Source of the DNA: HGM11501 sp045123995
GTDB lineage: Bacteria > Bacillota > Clostridia > CAKSNL01 > HGM11501
DNA length: 64,000 bases
Direction: 5' to 3'
Assembly: GCA_045123995.1 (NCBI GenBank)
Contig: JBGVKY010000022.1
Span: 36,827-100,826, forward strand
Below, piece after piece: positions 7,133 to 15,950 of this stretch. The notes under the pieces are model-generated. The model saw only the letters and a list, made by a program, of their open reading frames with translations, made no database searches and had not been told where the DNA came from. The first letter of the stretch is position 1, and the number at the start of each line of letters is the position of its first letter. The position numbers and the translations under genes are program-made.

Positions 7133-8632
7133 TTAATTTTCCTCCCTCATGGTAGCGAGCTTCATGATGTTTTCCTGATTTGCCTCGGATATATCAAGTT
7201 CGCCTGTTTTTCTGCCTTCGCACATTACCAAAACTCTGTCGCTCATACGAAGAATTTCAACAAGTTCTGAAGAAATCATGATGATTGACTTACCCTGCTT
7301 TGAAAGTTCGTTCATAAGTGTATATATTTCACTCTTAGCACCTACGTCGATACCTCTTGTGGGTTCGTCAAATATCAGTATGTCGCTGTCTTTTATAAGC
7401 CATCTTGCAATAATAACCTTCTGCTGGTTACCGCCTGAAAGATTCTTAAGAGCCTGTTCCATTGAAGGAGTTTTTGTTTTTAACTTCTCGTTAAATATCT
7501 TTGCTTCTTCTTCCAAAGCCTTATCATCAATGAGCCCACCCTTTATGTAGCGATCCATTGAGGAAATTGCTGTGTTTTCAGCAACCGACTTGTCGAGCAT
7601 AAGACCATAACGCTTTCTGTCCTCTGAAAGATATCCGATACCGTTTAATACCGCATCGGAAGGTGTCTTTATGTTAACCTTTTTGCCGTGGAGATAAATC
7701 TCACCGGAATCAAACTTATCAGCTCCGAAGATAGCACGGGCAACTTCGGTTCTTCCTGCACCCATAAGACCCGAGAAGCCTAAGATTTCGCCCTTTCTAA
7801 GTTTGAAGCTTACATCTTTAATGGTTTTTCCGCTGCAAAGGTTCTTAACTTCCAAAACAACCTCTGCATCTTCGGGAACTTCCGAGTGGGTTTTAGGTTC
7901 TTCATATACTACACGGCCGATCATCATGTTGATGATTTCGTCCTTTGAAACCTCGTCTGTATTTACGGTTCCTACATATTTGCCGTCTCTCATAACGGTG
8001 ATTCTGTCAGAAATACGTTTGATTTCGTCCATTCTATGGGAAATGTATATCATTCCAATTCCCTTAGCTTTAAGGTCTTTCATGATGTTGAAAAGCTCTT
8101 CAACTTCGTGCTGTGTAAGGGCCGCAGTAGGTTCGTCCAAAATTAAAATTTTAGCATCTCTTGAAACTGCCTTTGCAATTTCAACCATCTGCTGCTTTCC
8201 TACTGTCAGTGTACCCAAAGCTACGGAAGGGTCAATTTTAACACCTATTTTTTCAAAGAGAGCCGCTGCATCTTTTTCCATCTTCTTATCATCGATGCAT
8301 CCACCTTTTTTAGGCTCACGTCCGATATATATGTTCTGGGCTACCGTAAGGTGATTCATCATGTTAAGCTCCTGATGTATCATGCTGATGCCCGCATCCT
8401 GAGACTCCTTGATATTGGCAAAATCAACATGTTCATCAAAAAGGATAACGTCTCCCTCATCACGCTTATGTATGCCGCAAAGAACTTTCATGAGAGTAGA
8501 CTTTCCTGCACCGTTTTCACCCATGAGTGCATGAACTTCTCCTGCCTGCAAATCAAAATGAACACTCTTTAACGCATGAACGCCGTGGAAGCGCTTGTGT
8601 ATACCGTTCATTTCGAGAACTACATTCTGCAT
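7133..8632 (-). CDS. Sugar ABC transporter ATP-binding protein (RbsA/MglA type)
   Basis: This 499-aa protein has two ABC domains in tandem. Domain 1 has Walker A GENGAGKST near residue 40, signature LTVGKQQMVEIAKA and Walker B ILILDEPTAALT. Domain 2 has the degenerate Walker A GLMGAGRTE usual in this family, signature LSGGNQQKV and Walker B ILIFDEPTRGID. It powers the importer with the permease and binding protein downstream and is the first gene of the operon. The start at 8632 has GGAGGGG. Confidence 0.93.
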   Translation of the reverse strand: MQNVVLEMNGIHKRFHGVHALKSVHFDLQAGEVHALMGENGAGKSTLMKVLCGIHKRDEGDVILFDEHVDFANIKESQDAGISMIHQELNMMNHLTVAQNIYIGREPKKGGCIDDKKMEKDAAALFEKIGVKIDPSVALGTLTVGKQQMVEIAKAVSRDAKILILDEPTAALTQHEVEELFNIMKDLKAKGIGMIYISHRMDEIKRISDRITVMRDGKYVGTVNTDEVSKDEIINMMIGRVVYEEPKTHSEVPEDAEVVLEVKNLCSGKTIKDVSFKLRKGEILGFSGLMGAGRTEVARAIFGADKFDSGEIYLHGKKVNIKTPSDAVLNGIGYLSEDRKRYGLMLDKSVAENTAISSMDRYIKGGLIDDKALEEEAKIFNEKLKTKTPSMEQALKNLSGGNQQKVIIARWLIKDSDILIFDEPTRGIDVGAKSEIYTLMNELSKQGKSIIMISSELVEILRMSDRVLVMCEGRKTGELDISEANQENIMKLATMREEN

Positions 8633-8656
8633 TACTCTGTCCCCTCCTTGAGTTTT

Positions 8657-8685
8657 TGTATATTTTTATTTTAATCGTTTGTCAA
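8657..8685 (-). promoter_or_regulatory. Candidate promoter of the sugar importer-fucI operon
   Basis: On the minus strand TTGACA (8680-8685), a 17-nt spacer and TGTATA read as TATACA (8657-8662) give a near-consensus promoter. The leader would be short, about 18 nt. Confidence 0.5.
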
Positions 8686-8752
8686 ATTTTTTTCAATAGC
8701 ATAAATTATAAAGAATTTCACAATAATCGACACACTTTTTTAAGGTTACCTA

Positions 8753-8781
8753 TTGCATTATATGCCCAAATATACTATAAT
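8753..8781 (+). promoter_or_regulatory. Promoter of the AraC-family regulator gene
   Basis: TTGCAT, a 17-nt spacer and a perfect TATAAT lie about 120 nt upstream of the regulator start, in the divergent region shared with the importer operon. Confidence 0.6.
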
Positions 8782-8909
8782 ATAAGGGTAAAAGATGATA
8801 AATAGTTACAATTATTGTAATATACACTACTTTAAATTCGACATTTTGTGTAAAAACCCTTTTTTTCCAAAAAGCAACAATCAACACTCAAAAAAGGAGA
8901 AAAAACGCC

Positions 8910-9806
8910 ATGAAAAACCCTATAGACAGTATCCGTACAGATAAAAGGCAGGTAGGCTATACCAGAGCCGATGTAATCAAACTTGACACCAAGTGCCTTT
9001 ATGCGGGAAAGCTTGAAAGAATAAAAAAATGGAGTGAAAAAACTCACAAACACCCTTTCTGTGAAATTTTATTTGTTTTTTCGGGAAGCGGAAAAACAAA
9101 TATTAACGGAAAGTCCTACTCCATAAAAAAAGGAGATCTTGTGGTATATAACGCAGATACCCTTCACGAGGAATCCACTTCTGCCAAGTCGGGTCTTGAG
9201 CTGGGTTTTTTCGGCATAACCAATTTCAAAATCAGTGATTTCCCCCAGGATTGTCTTTTATCAAAAGATGCCTGCCCCGTTATCCACACGGGAGACGATG
9301 AAGAAAAGATAAGCTTTTATTTTATGAATCTCGTGGAAGAAATAAGAGGGGAAGAAAAGTACAACGAACTTATAGTAAAATATCTTGCGAGACTTATTTT
9401 AATTGATATTTTAAGGCTTGCAAACATTTCCGAGGCAAAATTCGTTGCCAATGCAATTTTCAACCAGATATATAACTATATAAACAGCCACTTTATGGAA
9501 ATTGAAACTCTTGACCAGGTGTGTGACGAGCTGCATGTAAGTAAATACTATATCTCCCACGTATTTAAAAAATATATCGGAAAACCGCCCATGCAGTATG
9601 TCACTTCCAAAAAAATCGACTATGCAAAAAAACTTTTGCAGGAAACTGACCTTTACGCCACAGAAATAGGAGAAAAATGCGGTTATGATGACCACGCCAT
9701 GTTCTTTAAGGCTTTTAAAAGGATAACAGGCATGACTCCCGTGGAATTCCGAAAGGAAACCTGCACATCCAAACTTTCCCGTAAAAGTAAAAAAACAGAG
9801 TCTTAA
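8910..9806 (+). CDS. AraC-family transcriptional regulator with cupin sensor domain
   Basis: This 298-aa protein has an N-terminal cupin-like sugar-binding half (HKHPFCEILFVFSGSGKTNI near residue 46, then GDLVVYNADTLHEE). A C-terminal AraC double helix-turn-helix spans about residues 190-285 (DQVCDELHVSKYYISHVFKKYIG, then GEKCGYDDHAMFFKAFKRITGMTPVEFR). It is transcribed divergently from the importer-fucI operon and so probably activates it in response to the sugar. AAAAGGAG precedes the ATG. The last codons are part of a terminator palindrome shared with the convergent gene. Confidence 0.9.
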   Translation: MKNPIDSIRTDKRQVGYTRADVIKLDTKCLYAGKLERIKKWSEKTHKHPFCEILFVFSGSGKTNINGKSYSIKKGDLVVYNADTLHEESTSAKSGLELGFFGITNFKISDFPQDCLLSKDACPVIHTGDDEEKISFYFMNLVEEIRGEEKYNELIVKYLARLILIDILRLANISEAKFVANAIFNQIYNYINSHFMEIETLDQVCDELHVSKYYISHVFKKYIGKPPMQYVTSKKIDYAKKLLQETDLYATEIGEKCGYDDHAMFFKAFKRITGMTPVEFRKETCTSKLSRKSKKTES

Positions 9807-9820
9807 GACTCTGTTTTTTT
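9790..9820. terminator. Bidirectional terminator that is coding on both strands
   Basis: The palindrome AAACAGAGTCTTAAGACTCTGTTT with A and T runs on either side terminates both convergent genes. Its central TTAA holds the stop codons of both. Confidence 0.9.
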
Positions 9821-10321
9821 GTTTCTTAAAAGATAAATAAATGAAGATACCATGTTGAATACTTCGCAGATAATTCCGCCCACGGAAAGATTAAAGCAGT
9901 TGTGAATAATCCATGTGGGGGACATATAGGCAATCTGGAAATATCTTATATGCTTCGGATTTGCCTTATACATGAATATGCTCATTATTATAAGTGCCGA
10001 ATAGGGTAAAAAGGCGAGTATTATCTGTTTTAGCGAATGGTCAAGGTACAAAGAAAAACCGAAGCAGAATGTATATAATACTTCAATTACTATAAGCTTC
10101 CACTTTTTATCTGTATCCTTGGAGAATAAAAGCCCCCTTACAAGATTTGTAAGGTTGAAAAACGCTCCTCCAAAAGCGCCAATCAGAATAAAATTAAAGA
10201 AGAAAAACAAACTTCCAATTCCCTGCATAAGGAAAAAATCACGGTTTTTCTTGCACTGAAAAGAAAGAACAATGATTATAAGTCCGAAAATTCCGAGAAT
10301 CTGGGGAACGAGTTCTTTCAT
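9803..10321 (-). CDS. YgjV-family inner membrane protein
   Basis: This 172-aa protein has about six hydrophobic helices. It begins with the family-typical GLIIIVLSFQCKKNRDFFLMQGIGSLFFF and resembles the Imp-YgjV family, whose function is unknown. It starts 12 nt after fucU with a GGAGGAG site and is probably co-transcribed with it, so a link to sugar uptake or efflux is possible but not shown. It overlaps the end of the convergent AraC gene by 4 nt, and both proteins end in KKTES because of the palindromic terminator. Confidence 0.8.
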   Translation of the reverse strand: MKELVPQILGIFGLIIIVLSFQCKKNRDFFLMQGIGSLFFFFNFILIGAFGGAFFNLTNLVRGLLFSKDTDKKWKLIVIEVLYTFCFGFSLYLDHSLKQIILAFLPYSALIIMSIFMYKANPKHIRYFQIAYMSPTWIIHNCFNLSVGGIICEVFNMVSSFIYLLRNKKTES

Positions 10322-10333
10322 TTTAGCTCCTCC

Positions 10334-10777
10334 TTATAAAACAACACCCTTTTGGAGCATGATGTTTGCATAAACTGCTCCCTCTCCGGTTGCTACGATG
10401 CAATAGCACTTTTTAGCCTCTTCGTAAAAATCGAAACGGTCAATGTTTCCTACTGCCGCATCTCCTCTTTCATCGTGCTTTCTTACAATCTTTTTATATT
10501 CGTCCCAGATGGGAGTTTCGATTTTGCCCTTATCGCAGTCCATAAGCTCCATCAAGGAAACGGGCTTTTCAACGTAGGTATCCAAAGGAAGCACGCTTAA
10601 AACAGCATCTAAAATTTCTGGAATGCCGTGGCCGTCCATTCTGATTACAAGTGTATCTTTACCCATGGTTTCAGCAGGAAAATTTCCGTCAGCAATACAA
10701 ATTCTGTCGCTGTGCCCCATTTCGCAAAGAGCCTTCAAAAGCTCAGGAGATAAAATTTTAGGAATATTTTTTAACAT
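10334..10777 (-). CDS. fucU: L-fucose mutarotase (RbsD/FucU family)
   Basis: The protein has 147 aa. FucU interconverts the alpha and beta anomers of L-fucose before isomerisation. Family features are the N-terminal ILSPELLKALCEMGHSD with the catalytic His, IADGNFPAE, MDGHGIPEILDAVLSVLPLD and the C-terminal ATGEGAVYANIMLQKGVV with the active-site Tyr. The ATG at 10777 (GAGGTGAT upstream) is better than the one at 10828, which lies in the promoter. It heads a two-gene unit with the YgjV-like protein, separate from the fucI operon. Confidence 0.9.
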   Translation of the reverse strand: MLKNIPKILSPELLKALCEMGHSDRICIADGNFPAETMGKDTLVIRMDGHGIPEILDAVLSVLPLDTYVEKPVSLMELMDCDKGKIETPIWDEYKKIVRKHDERGDAAVGNIDRFDFYEEAKKCYCIVATGEGAVYANIMLQKGVVL

Positions 10778-10799
10778 AACATCACCTCTTGTTTTTTTA

Positions 10800-10828
10800 A
10801 GTATAACATATATATCTTGCCTTGTCAA
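10800..10828 (-). promoter_or_regulatory. Promoter of fucU
   Basis: TTGACA (10823-10828), a 17-nt spacer and TATACT (10800-10805) on the minus strand. The -35 overlaps the last codons of the upstream hydrolase gene. Confidence 0.7.
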
Positions 10829-12441
10829 AATTTTTTATTTTTCTTTTTCCCTGCATATTTTTCCGAAAGTGCATTTATCTTTCCCGCAAAGTCCGAAAGT
10901 TCTCTGTTGGTAAGGCCTTTGCAGCCTTTTATAATTTCACAAAGTCTCTGCCCTGCCAGAATCAGATTATCAAAGGCAGAATTAACCTTCTCTTTCTTTT
11001 TCAAAACTGCTCTTACAGCTTTTTCTCTTTTTGTAAAAATTTCTTTATGAAGGTCAAATTCATCTCCGCTGAAGGGAGCTTCTGCACGGATTTTAAGATT
11101 TTTCTCTATTAGTAGGGCAAAGCTTTCACAAACCTTTTCATCACCATGGTTTACAAAAACCATCTTTGGCTCCATTTCCATGGAGGAAAGCCAGGATAAA
11201 AGCATATCCCTGTCTGCATGGCCGCTTATTCCTGCCAGTGCTTCAATTTTAGCTTTGACTTCAATTCTTTCCCCGAAAAGATTTACCGTGGTTTCTCCAT
11301 TTAGAAGTCTTCTTCCCAAAGAGCCCTCCGACTGATAGCCCACAAATAAAACGGTAGAATCTTCCCTCCAGAGATTGTGTTTTAAATGATGCCTTATTCT
11401 CCCGGCTTCGCACATTCCAGATGAGGAAATTATGACCTTGGGGGTTTTATCGAAATTTATAGCCACGGACTCTTCCTTTGTTACACTTAAATTAAGCCCC
11501 GGAAATCCTACAGGATTTATTCCCTTTTCAAAAAGAGCCAGGGTTTCTTCGTCGTAATAACCGAAAAAGTCATCCTTATATATGTTTGTAGCTTCCGCCG
11601 CCAGGGGGGAGTCTACAAAAACAGGAAAATCCTTATATCCAGGAAGGAGATTTTCAGCCTTTATCTTTCCGAAAAGATATAAAAGCTCCTGTGTTCTGCC
11701 AATGGCAAAAGATGGAATTAAAAGATTTCCTCCACGGTCAAAGGTATCTTTAAGAATTTTTAAAAGCTGGGTTTCATAATCCGGTCTTTCTCCGTGAACC
11801 CTGTCCCCGTAGGTGGATTCTATCACCACAAAGTCTGCATAGGGAGGTTTTTGGGGATTTTTAATTAAGGGACGGTCTATATTTCCTATATCTCCGGAAA
11901 ATAAAAGAGTTTTCGTCTTTCCGTTCTCCGTTATTTCAAAATGTATGCTTGAAGACCCCAAAAGATGTCCTGCATCAGTAAATTCTGCCTTTATGCCCTC
12001 CGCTATATCAACTTTTTTGTTATAAGGATAGGGATTAAAAAGCTCCGCGGTTTTTTCAGCAATTAAAGTATCATACAGCGGCTCATAGCCCTCTGTTCCC
12101 GAACGCTTTGCCTTTCTGTTTCGCCAAGAGGCTTCCTGCTCCTGAATGTGGGCTGAATCCATAAGCATTATTTTGGCAAGCCTGCCTGTGGCTTCTGTAA
12201 GATATATAGGTCCTTTATATCCCTTTTTTACCAGAGAGGGAATAAGACCCGAATGGTCGATATGGGCATGAGTCAGAAATACGGCGTCGATTAAAAGGGG
12301 AGATACGGGAATAGGGGCGTTTTCAAAGGTGTCAGCTCCCTGCTCCATTCCGCAATCTACCAAGATGTTTTTCCCTGCTGCAGAAAGCAAAGTGCAGGAG
12401 CCAGTAACCTCATGAGCTGCACCGATAAAGGTAATCTTCAA
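10825..12441 (-). CDS. MBL-fold/beta-CASP hydrolase, probable RNase
   Basis: The protein has 538 aa. The metallo-beta-lactamase core shows HAHIDHSG near residue 60, DAGHLLGS and FSGDIG. A beta-CASP insert (IPSFAIGRTQELL, ISSSGMCEAGRIRHHL) and a C-terminal SGHADR-type metal-binding segment follow. Such proteins (YsgF/CPSF73-like) process or degrade RNA. A GTG at 12450 also opens the frame, but its codon abuts the Shine-Dalgarno (GGAAGTG), so I favour the TTG at 12441. It has its own orientation group between an SLH gene and fucU. Confidence 0.88.
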   Translation of the reverse strand: MKITFIGAAHEVTGSCTLLSAAGKNILVDCGMEQGADTFENAPIPVSPLLIDAVFLTHAHIDHSGLIPSLVKKGYKGPIYLTEATGRLAKIMLMDSAHIQEQEASWRNRKAKRSGTEGYEPLYDTLIAEKTAELFNPYPYNKKVDIAEGIKAEFTDAGHLLGSSSIHFEITENGKTKTLLFSGDIGNIDRPLIKNPQKPPYADFVVIESTYGDRVHGERPDYETQLLKILKDTFDRGGNLLIPSFAIGRTQELLYLFGKIKAENLLPGYKDFPVFVDSPLAAEATNIYKDDFFGYYDEETLALFEKGINPVGFPGLNLSVTKEESVAINFDKTPKVIISSSGMCEAGRIRHHLKHNLWREDSTVLFVGYQSEGSLGRRLLNGETTVNLFGERIEVKAKIEALAGISGHADRDMLLSWLSSMEMEPKMVFVNHGDEKVCESFALLIEKNLKIRAEAPFSGDEFDLHKEIFTKREKAVRAVLKKKEKVNSAFDNLILAGQRLCEIIKGCKGLTNRELSDFAGKINALSEKYAGKKKNKKF

Positions 12442-12460
12442 AAAAATCACTTCCTTTCAA

Positions 12461-12488
12461 AAAAGCCGAGGGTCTCCCCTCGGCTTTT
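12461..12488 (-). terminator. Terminator after the SLH-domain gene
   Basis: AAAAGCCGAGGG/CCCTCGGCTTTT stem with T run. It lies 2 nt past the stop of the SLH gene and just upstream of the hydrolase start. Confidence 0.85.
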
Positions 12489-12490
12489 AA

Positions 12491-15034
12491 TTAGTCTTCT
12501 AATCTTTCGTCTAAGTCAACGATTCTTGAAACAATTGCAGAAACCTCTGCACGGGTGATGTTCTTATTGGGATTGAAAGCTCCCTTTTCGTCACCCAGTA
12601 CGATACCCACTCTGTAAAGGAGAAGGATTTCTTCAAAGTACTTGTCGTCTTCTGAAACATCCTTGATTTCGTCTATGTAATTGATTTCTTCCATTGCTTC
12701 TTCGGGAAGAATGTTTGCAAAGATGTATGCCATCTGGGCTCTTGTTATCTTTGCATTATAGTTCGTAAAGTCATTCTTTCTTATAATCTTATACTCGATT
12801 GCATAATTTACATAATCGTCGTACCAGTTTTTATCTCCCGAACCGAACTTGGTCTTGTCGTTGTAGTAAATATCACCGATTCTTGCAGCAATTGTAATTG
12901 CTTCTGCAACAGTCATATTTCCCTGAGGATCAAAGGTTCCGTCTGTGCGGCCTTTGATAAGACCGTAAGCATAAGCTGACTTGATTGCGCCTGTTTTATT
13001 TGCACCGTACCACTCATCTTCGTCAATATCCTTGAAAAGACCGTTCTTATAAGTGTTTGACTTTTTAAAGTTCTTCATGCCGGAAGCGCCGGTAGTTCCT
13101 GTTGAAGATCCGTCCTTAACGGTAAGCTGCACATAGCCTGTGTAATCGTCTTCATAGTAGGGGTATGCAGTATATTTAATTCTTATTGTTCCTGCTTTTT
13201 CGGGAACGAAGCTTATTTTTGAAAGTATGGGGTCGTCATCTTCGTAGTAAACCTTTGTGGAAGATTTTATCTTCGCTTCATCGTCGCCGTCAAAGTCATA
13301 GTACATTGTTCCGACGGTTGAAGAAGGAACTGCAAATACTACGTATTCAAGGTCGTCCTCTGCATAAGAATCGCAAATATCGTAAAAATCTTCTGCATCA
13401 AACTTGATTGCCTTGCCTACATTACCTGAATACTTGATGTCCTTAACTTCATCATCGTCTTCATCTTTGGTTTCAGATGCAGTAACCTTTATCTTGATTT
13501 CACCCTTGAAGCGTGTGTCATCAACGGTTGTTCCTATATAGCTTACGGTTACGGTGCCAGAGTAGTTCTTCGCAGGAACGTAAGTTACATAGTTTATGTA
13601 ATCACCATCGGCAGATTTATTGTAGAATCTGTCAGAGGAAGTTACCGCAAATTCACCTGTCTTATTGTACTTATAGTAGAGCTTGCCCTTTGTGGGAGCG
13701 GTGAACTTAACATAGTCCAAGGTTTCGCCTGTTAAGGTTTTGCAAAGAGATGCAATTGTTGATGCGCTGAATGTCTTTGTGGCATTATCCTTGATTGAAT
13801 AGGAAATGTCCTTGACCTCTTCAAGGTCTGATGCAGAAACCTTTATTGTAATTGTGCCGTTATATTTTTCGTTGCTTATGCTTGTTCCTTCATAGTCGAT
13901 GGAAACTGTTCCCGAATAGTCAGCCTTGGGAACGAAAGCCATAAGATAAAGATAGGGCTCGGAATTATAGTAATAAGACTTGGATGTGGACATCTGAGCC
14001 TTGGAATCTTCCTCGTTGTCATAGTCATACCAGAGTGCGCCTGAAGAGGGCTTCTGGAATTTAACGGAACGAAGACGTGAGCCTGTCTTTTCAATACATT
14101 CTGTATTGAAATCGGATGCTCTCAAAAATACGCTGTCGCCCTCTGACTTATATGTAGTATCATAGCTGTCTGCTTCTTCGATGCAGAAAGTGATAACGCC
14201 GTCATGCGCTTCATCATCTCTGTCATATACCTTATATTCAAGGTCAAAATCTCCTGCCACGCCGTCTGCCACAACTAAAGTTACCTTATCAAATGAAAGG
14301 GAAGACGTTGTCTTGGGTTCAAGATAATAAGCATTTGATGCTGTTACAGCCTTATTGTAAGAGCTTGATGTGCTTGTAGCGGAATAATTGTAGTAAAGCT
14401 TTCCGTTTTCAGCTTCGGGAAGTGTGAACTTCATATAGTTCATGGTAACGCCTGCATTGTTGAATTCTCTCTTGAAGTCATCAATTGAGAACTTGTATTT
14501 GCCGCCTGCTTTAACATCAATCTTTATAAGGTCAATATCCCCTACATTCATGCTTTCTGTAACTGTAAGAACAATTTTACCCTCGAAAGTTTCATAAGGA
14601 TCTCTTGTGCTGGATCTTTCAGCGTAAGCGGTATAACCAATCTCAACCTCGCCTGAATAGGAGAGCTTGGGAACAAAGGCAATTTTTTCTATAAGCTTTA
14701 TGCTTGTACCTGATTTATCCCTGTAATATTTTGTGGTTTCAGTTACATCAGCGGGCTTTGAGCCGTTATAATCGTACAAAAGCTTACCTGCGGAGGTGGA
14801 AATTCCTGAAAGGTCAATAGTTATGTATTCAAGTCTGTCTCCTGTTTCATCTATACAGATATCGTTAATTTTATTTACAGAAAACTCATATACTCCGTCA
14901 GAGTCTATTGCCTCTTCTATAACTTCAACCACGTGCTCTTCTTCCAAAATTTCTTCTTCAGCGAAAACAGAAATAACCGAAACACACATTAAAAGAGCAA
15001 GGATTAAAGCAAGTGTTTTTTTCATCATTTTCAT
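12491..15034 (-). CDS. Secreted cell-wall protein with repeats and C-terminal SLH domains
   Basis: This 847-aa protein has a clear signal peptide (MKKTLALILALLMCVSVISVFAEEE). Residues about 35-640 contain roughly five to six repeats of about 110 aa. Each pairs a line such as VKFTAPTKGKLYYKYN with a line such as YVPAKNYSGTVTVSY, which looks like an Ig-like or cadherin-like bacterial beta-sandwich. Three SLH domains close the protein: FKDIDEDEWYGA to about residue 730, WYDDYVNYAIEYKII, and DKYFEEILLLYRVGIVLG. SLH domains hold proteins to pyruvylated secondary wall polymers. The function of the repeats is unknown. Starts at 15034 and 15028 are both possible. Confidence 0.88.
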   Translation of the reverse strand: MKMMKKTLALILALLMCVSVISVFAEEEILEEEHVVEVIEEAIDSDGVYEFSVNKINDICIDETGDRLEYITIDLSGISTSAGKLLYDYNGSKPADVTETTKYYRDKSGTSIKLIEKIAFVPKLSYSGEVEIGYTAYAERSSTRDPYETFEGKIVLTVTESMNVGDIDLIKIDVKAGGKYKFSIDDFKREFNNAGVTMNYMKFTLPEAENGKLYYNYSATSTSSSYNKAVTASNAYYLEPKTTSSLSFDKVTLVVADGVAGDFDLEYKVYDRDDEAHDGVITFCIEEADSYDTTYKSEGDSVFLRASDFNTECIEKTGSRLRSVKFQKPSSGALWYDYDNEEDSKAQMSTSKSYYYNSEPYLYLMAFVPKADYSGTVSIDYEGTSISNEKYNGTITIKVSASDLEEVKDISYSIKDNATKTFSASTIASLCKTLTGETLDYVKFTAPTKGKLYYKYNKTGEFAVTSSDRFYNKSADGDYINYVTYVPAKNYSGTVTVSYIGTTVDDTRFKGEIKIKVTASETKDEDDDEVKDIKYSGNVGKAIKFDAEDFYDICDSYAEDDLEYVVFAVPSSTVGTMYYDFDGDDEAKIKSSTKVYYEDDDPILSKISFVPEKAGTIRIKYTAYPYYEDDYTGYVQLTVKDGSSTGTTGASGMKNFKKSNTYKNGLFKDIDEDEWYGANKTGAIKSAYAYGLIKGRTDGTFDPQGNMTVAEAITIAARIGDIYYNDKTKFGSGDKNWYDDYVNYAIEYKIIRKNDFTNYNAKITRAQMAYIFANILPEEAMEEINYIDEIKDVSEDDKYFEEILLLYRVGIVLGDEKGAFNPNKNITRAEVSAIVSRIVDLDERLED

Positions 15035-15135
15035 CAGTTCCTTTCGTGAGATTTTTATTTTCCTCTATAATAAAATTATAACATTTAGAAAAAGCTATGT
15101 CAAGAAAAAAGGCTTTTTCTTATATTAACAATTTA

Positions 15136-15942
15136 TTAATTGCCAAGCTCCTTTGTTCTTTCGGCGGCTTTTATAACAGCGTTCATTACCGCTGCCCTGA
15201 AAGACGCTTCCTCCAGTGCCTTTACTCCGGCTATTGTGCTTCCGCCGGGGCTTGTAACACGGTCTTTAAGCTCTGAAGGACTCTCTTCTCCGGAAAGAGC
15301 AAGCATGGATGCTCCCAAAAGGGTATTTATCGCATAGAAAAGCGCCTTTTCCTTGGGAATTCCGAGAGCCACGCCTCCATCTGCCAGAGCGTCCAAAAAC
15401 ATATAGCAAAAAGCGGGGCCACAGCCTGAAATGGCGGTTCCTGCATCAATTAACTTTTCTGAGATTTCGTCAATTTCTCCCGATGCTTTAAGTAATGCCT
15501 TAAATTCTTCCTTATGCTCCGCTCCACCCTCATTATATGTTAAAAGTATCATTCCTTTTCCCACGGAAACGGGGGTATTCGGCATTATGCGGAGGATTCT
15601 TTTGTCCTTGCCGAAAGATGCTTCAAGCTTTGATACTGAAACCCCTGCGAGCATGGATACCAGACAAAAAGCATCGTTTCTGCCATTCAATTCATCTTTT
15701 ATTTCGCTTTTTACTTCCTCTAAATTCTGGGGCTTTACGCCAAGAAAGATAAATTCTGCATTTTTTGCCACATCACTTATACTTCCAAAATCTGAACCTA
15801 GAATATTTGCCCTTTCTTCCGCCTCTGAAAGAGTTTTGGCAGAAAGGATAATTTCCTTTGGGTTTATCACCTTTGCCACTGCCCTTGCCAGGGCAAAGCC
15901 CATGTTTCCGCAACCTATAAATCCAACTTTATATTTATTCAA
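15136..15942 (-). CDS. proC: Pyrroline-5-carboxylate reductase
   Basis: This 268-aa enzyme reduces pyrroline-5-carboxylate to proline with NAD(P)H. It has an N-terminal Rossmann motif (VGFIGCGNMGFALARA), the family segments RIMPNTPVSVGKG and GCGPAF, and the C-terminal DRVTSPGGSTIAG signature. A TTG at 15942 fits the AGGTAGTGAT site better than the GTG at 15951 that overlaps the proA stop. It is the last gene of proBAC, with 8 nt between proA and this start. About 100 nt between its stop and the next SLH start hold no other clear feature. Confidence 0.95.
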   Translation of the reverse strand: MNKYKVGFIGCGNMGFALARAVAKVINPKEIILSAKTLSEAEERANILGSDFGSISDVAKNAEFIFLGVKPQNLEEVKSEIKDELNGRNDAFCLVSMLAGVSVSKLEASFGKDKRILRIMPNTPVSVGKGMILLTYNEGGAEHKEEFKALLKASGEIDEISEKLIDAGTAISGCGPAFCYMFLDALADGGVALGIPKEKALFYAINTLLGASMLALSGEESPSELKDRVTSPGGSTIAGVKALEEASFRAAVMNAVIKAAERTKELGN

Positions 15943-15950
15943 GAAAATCA

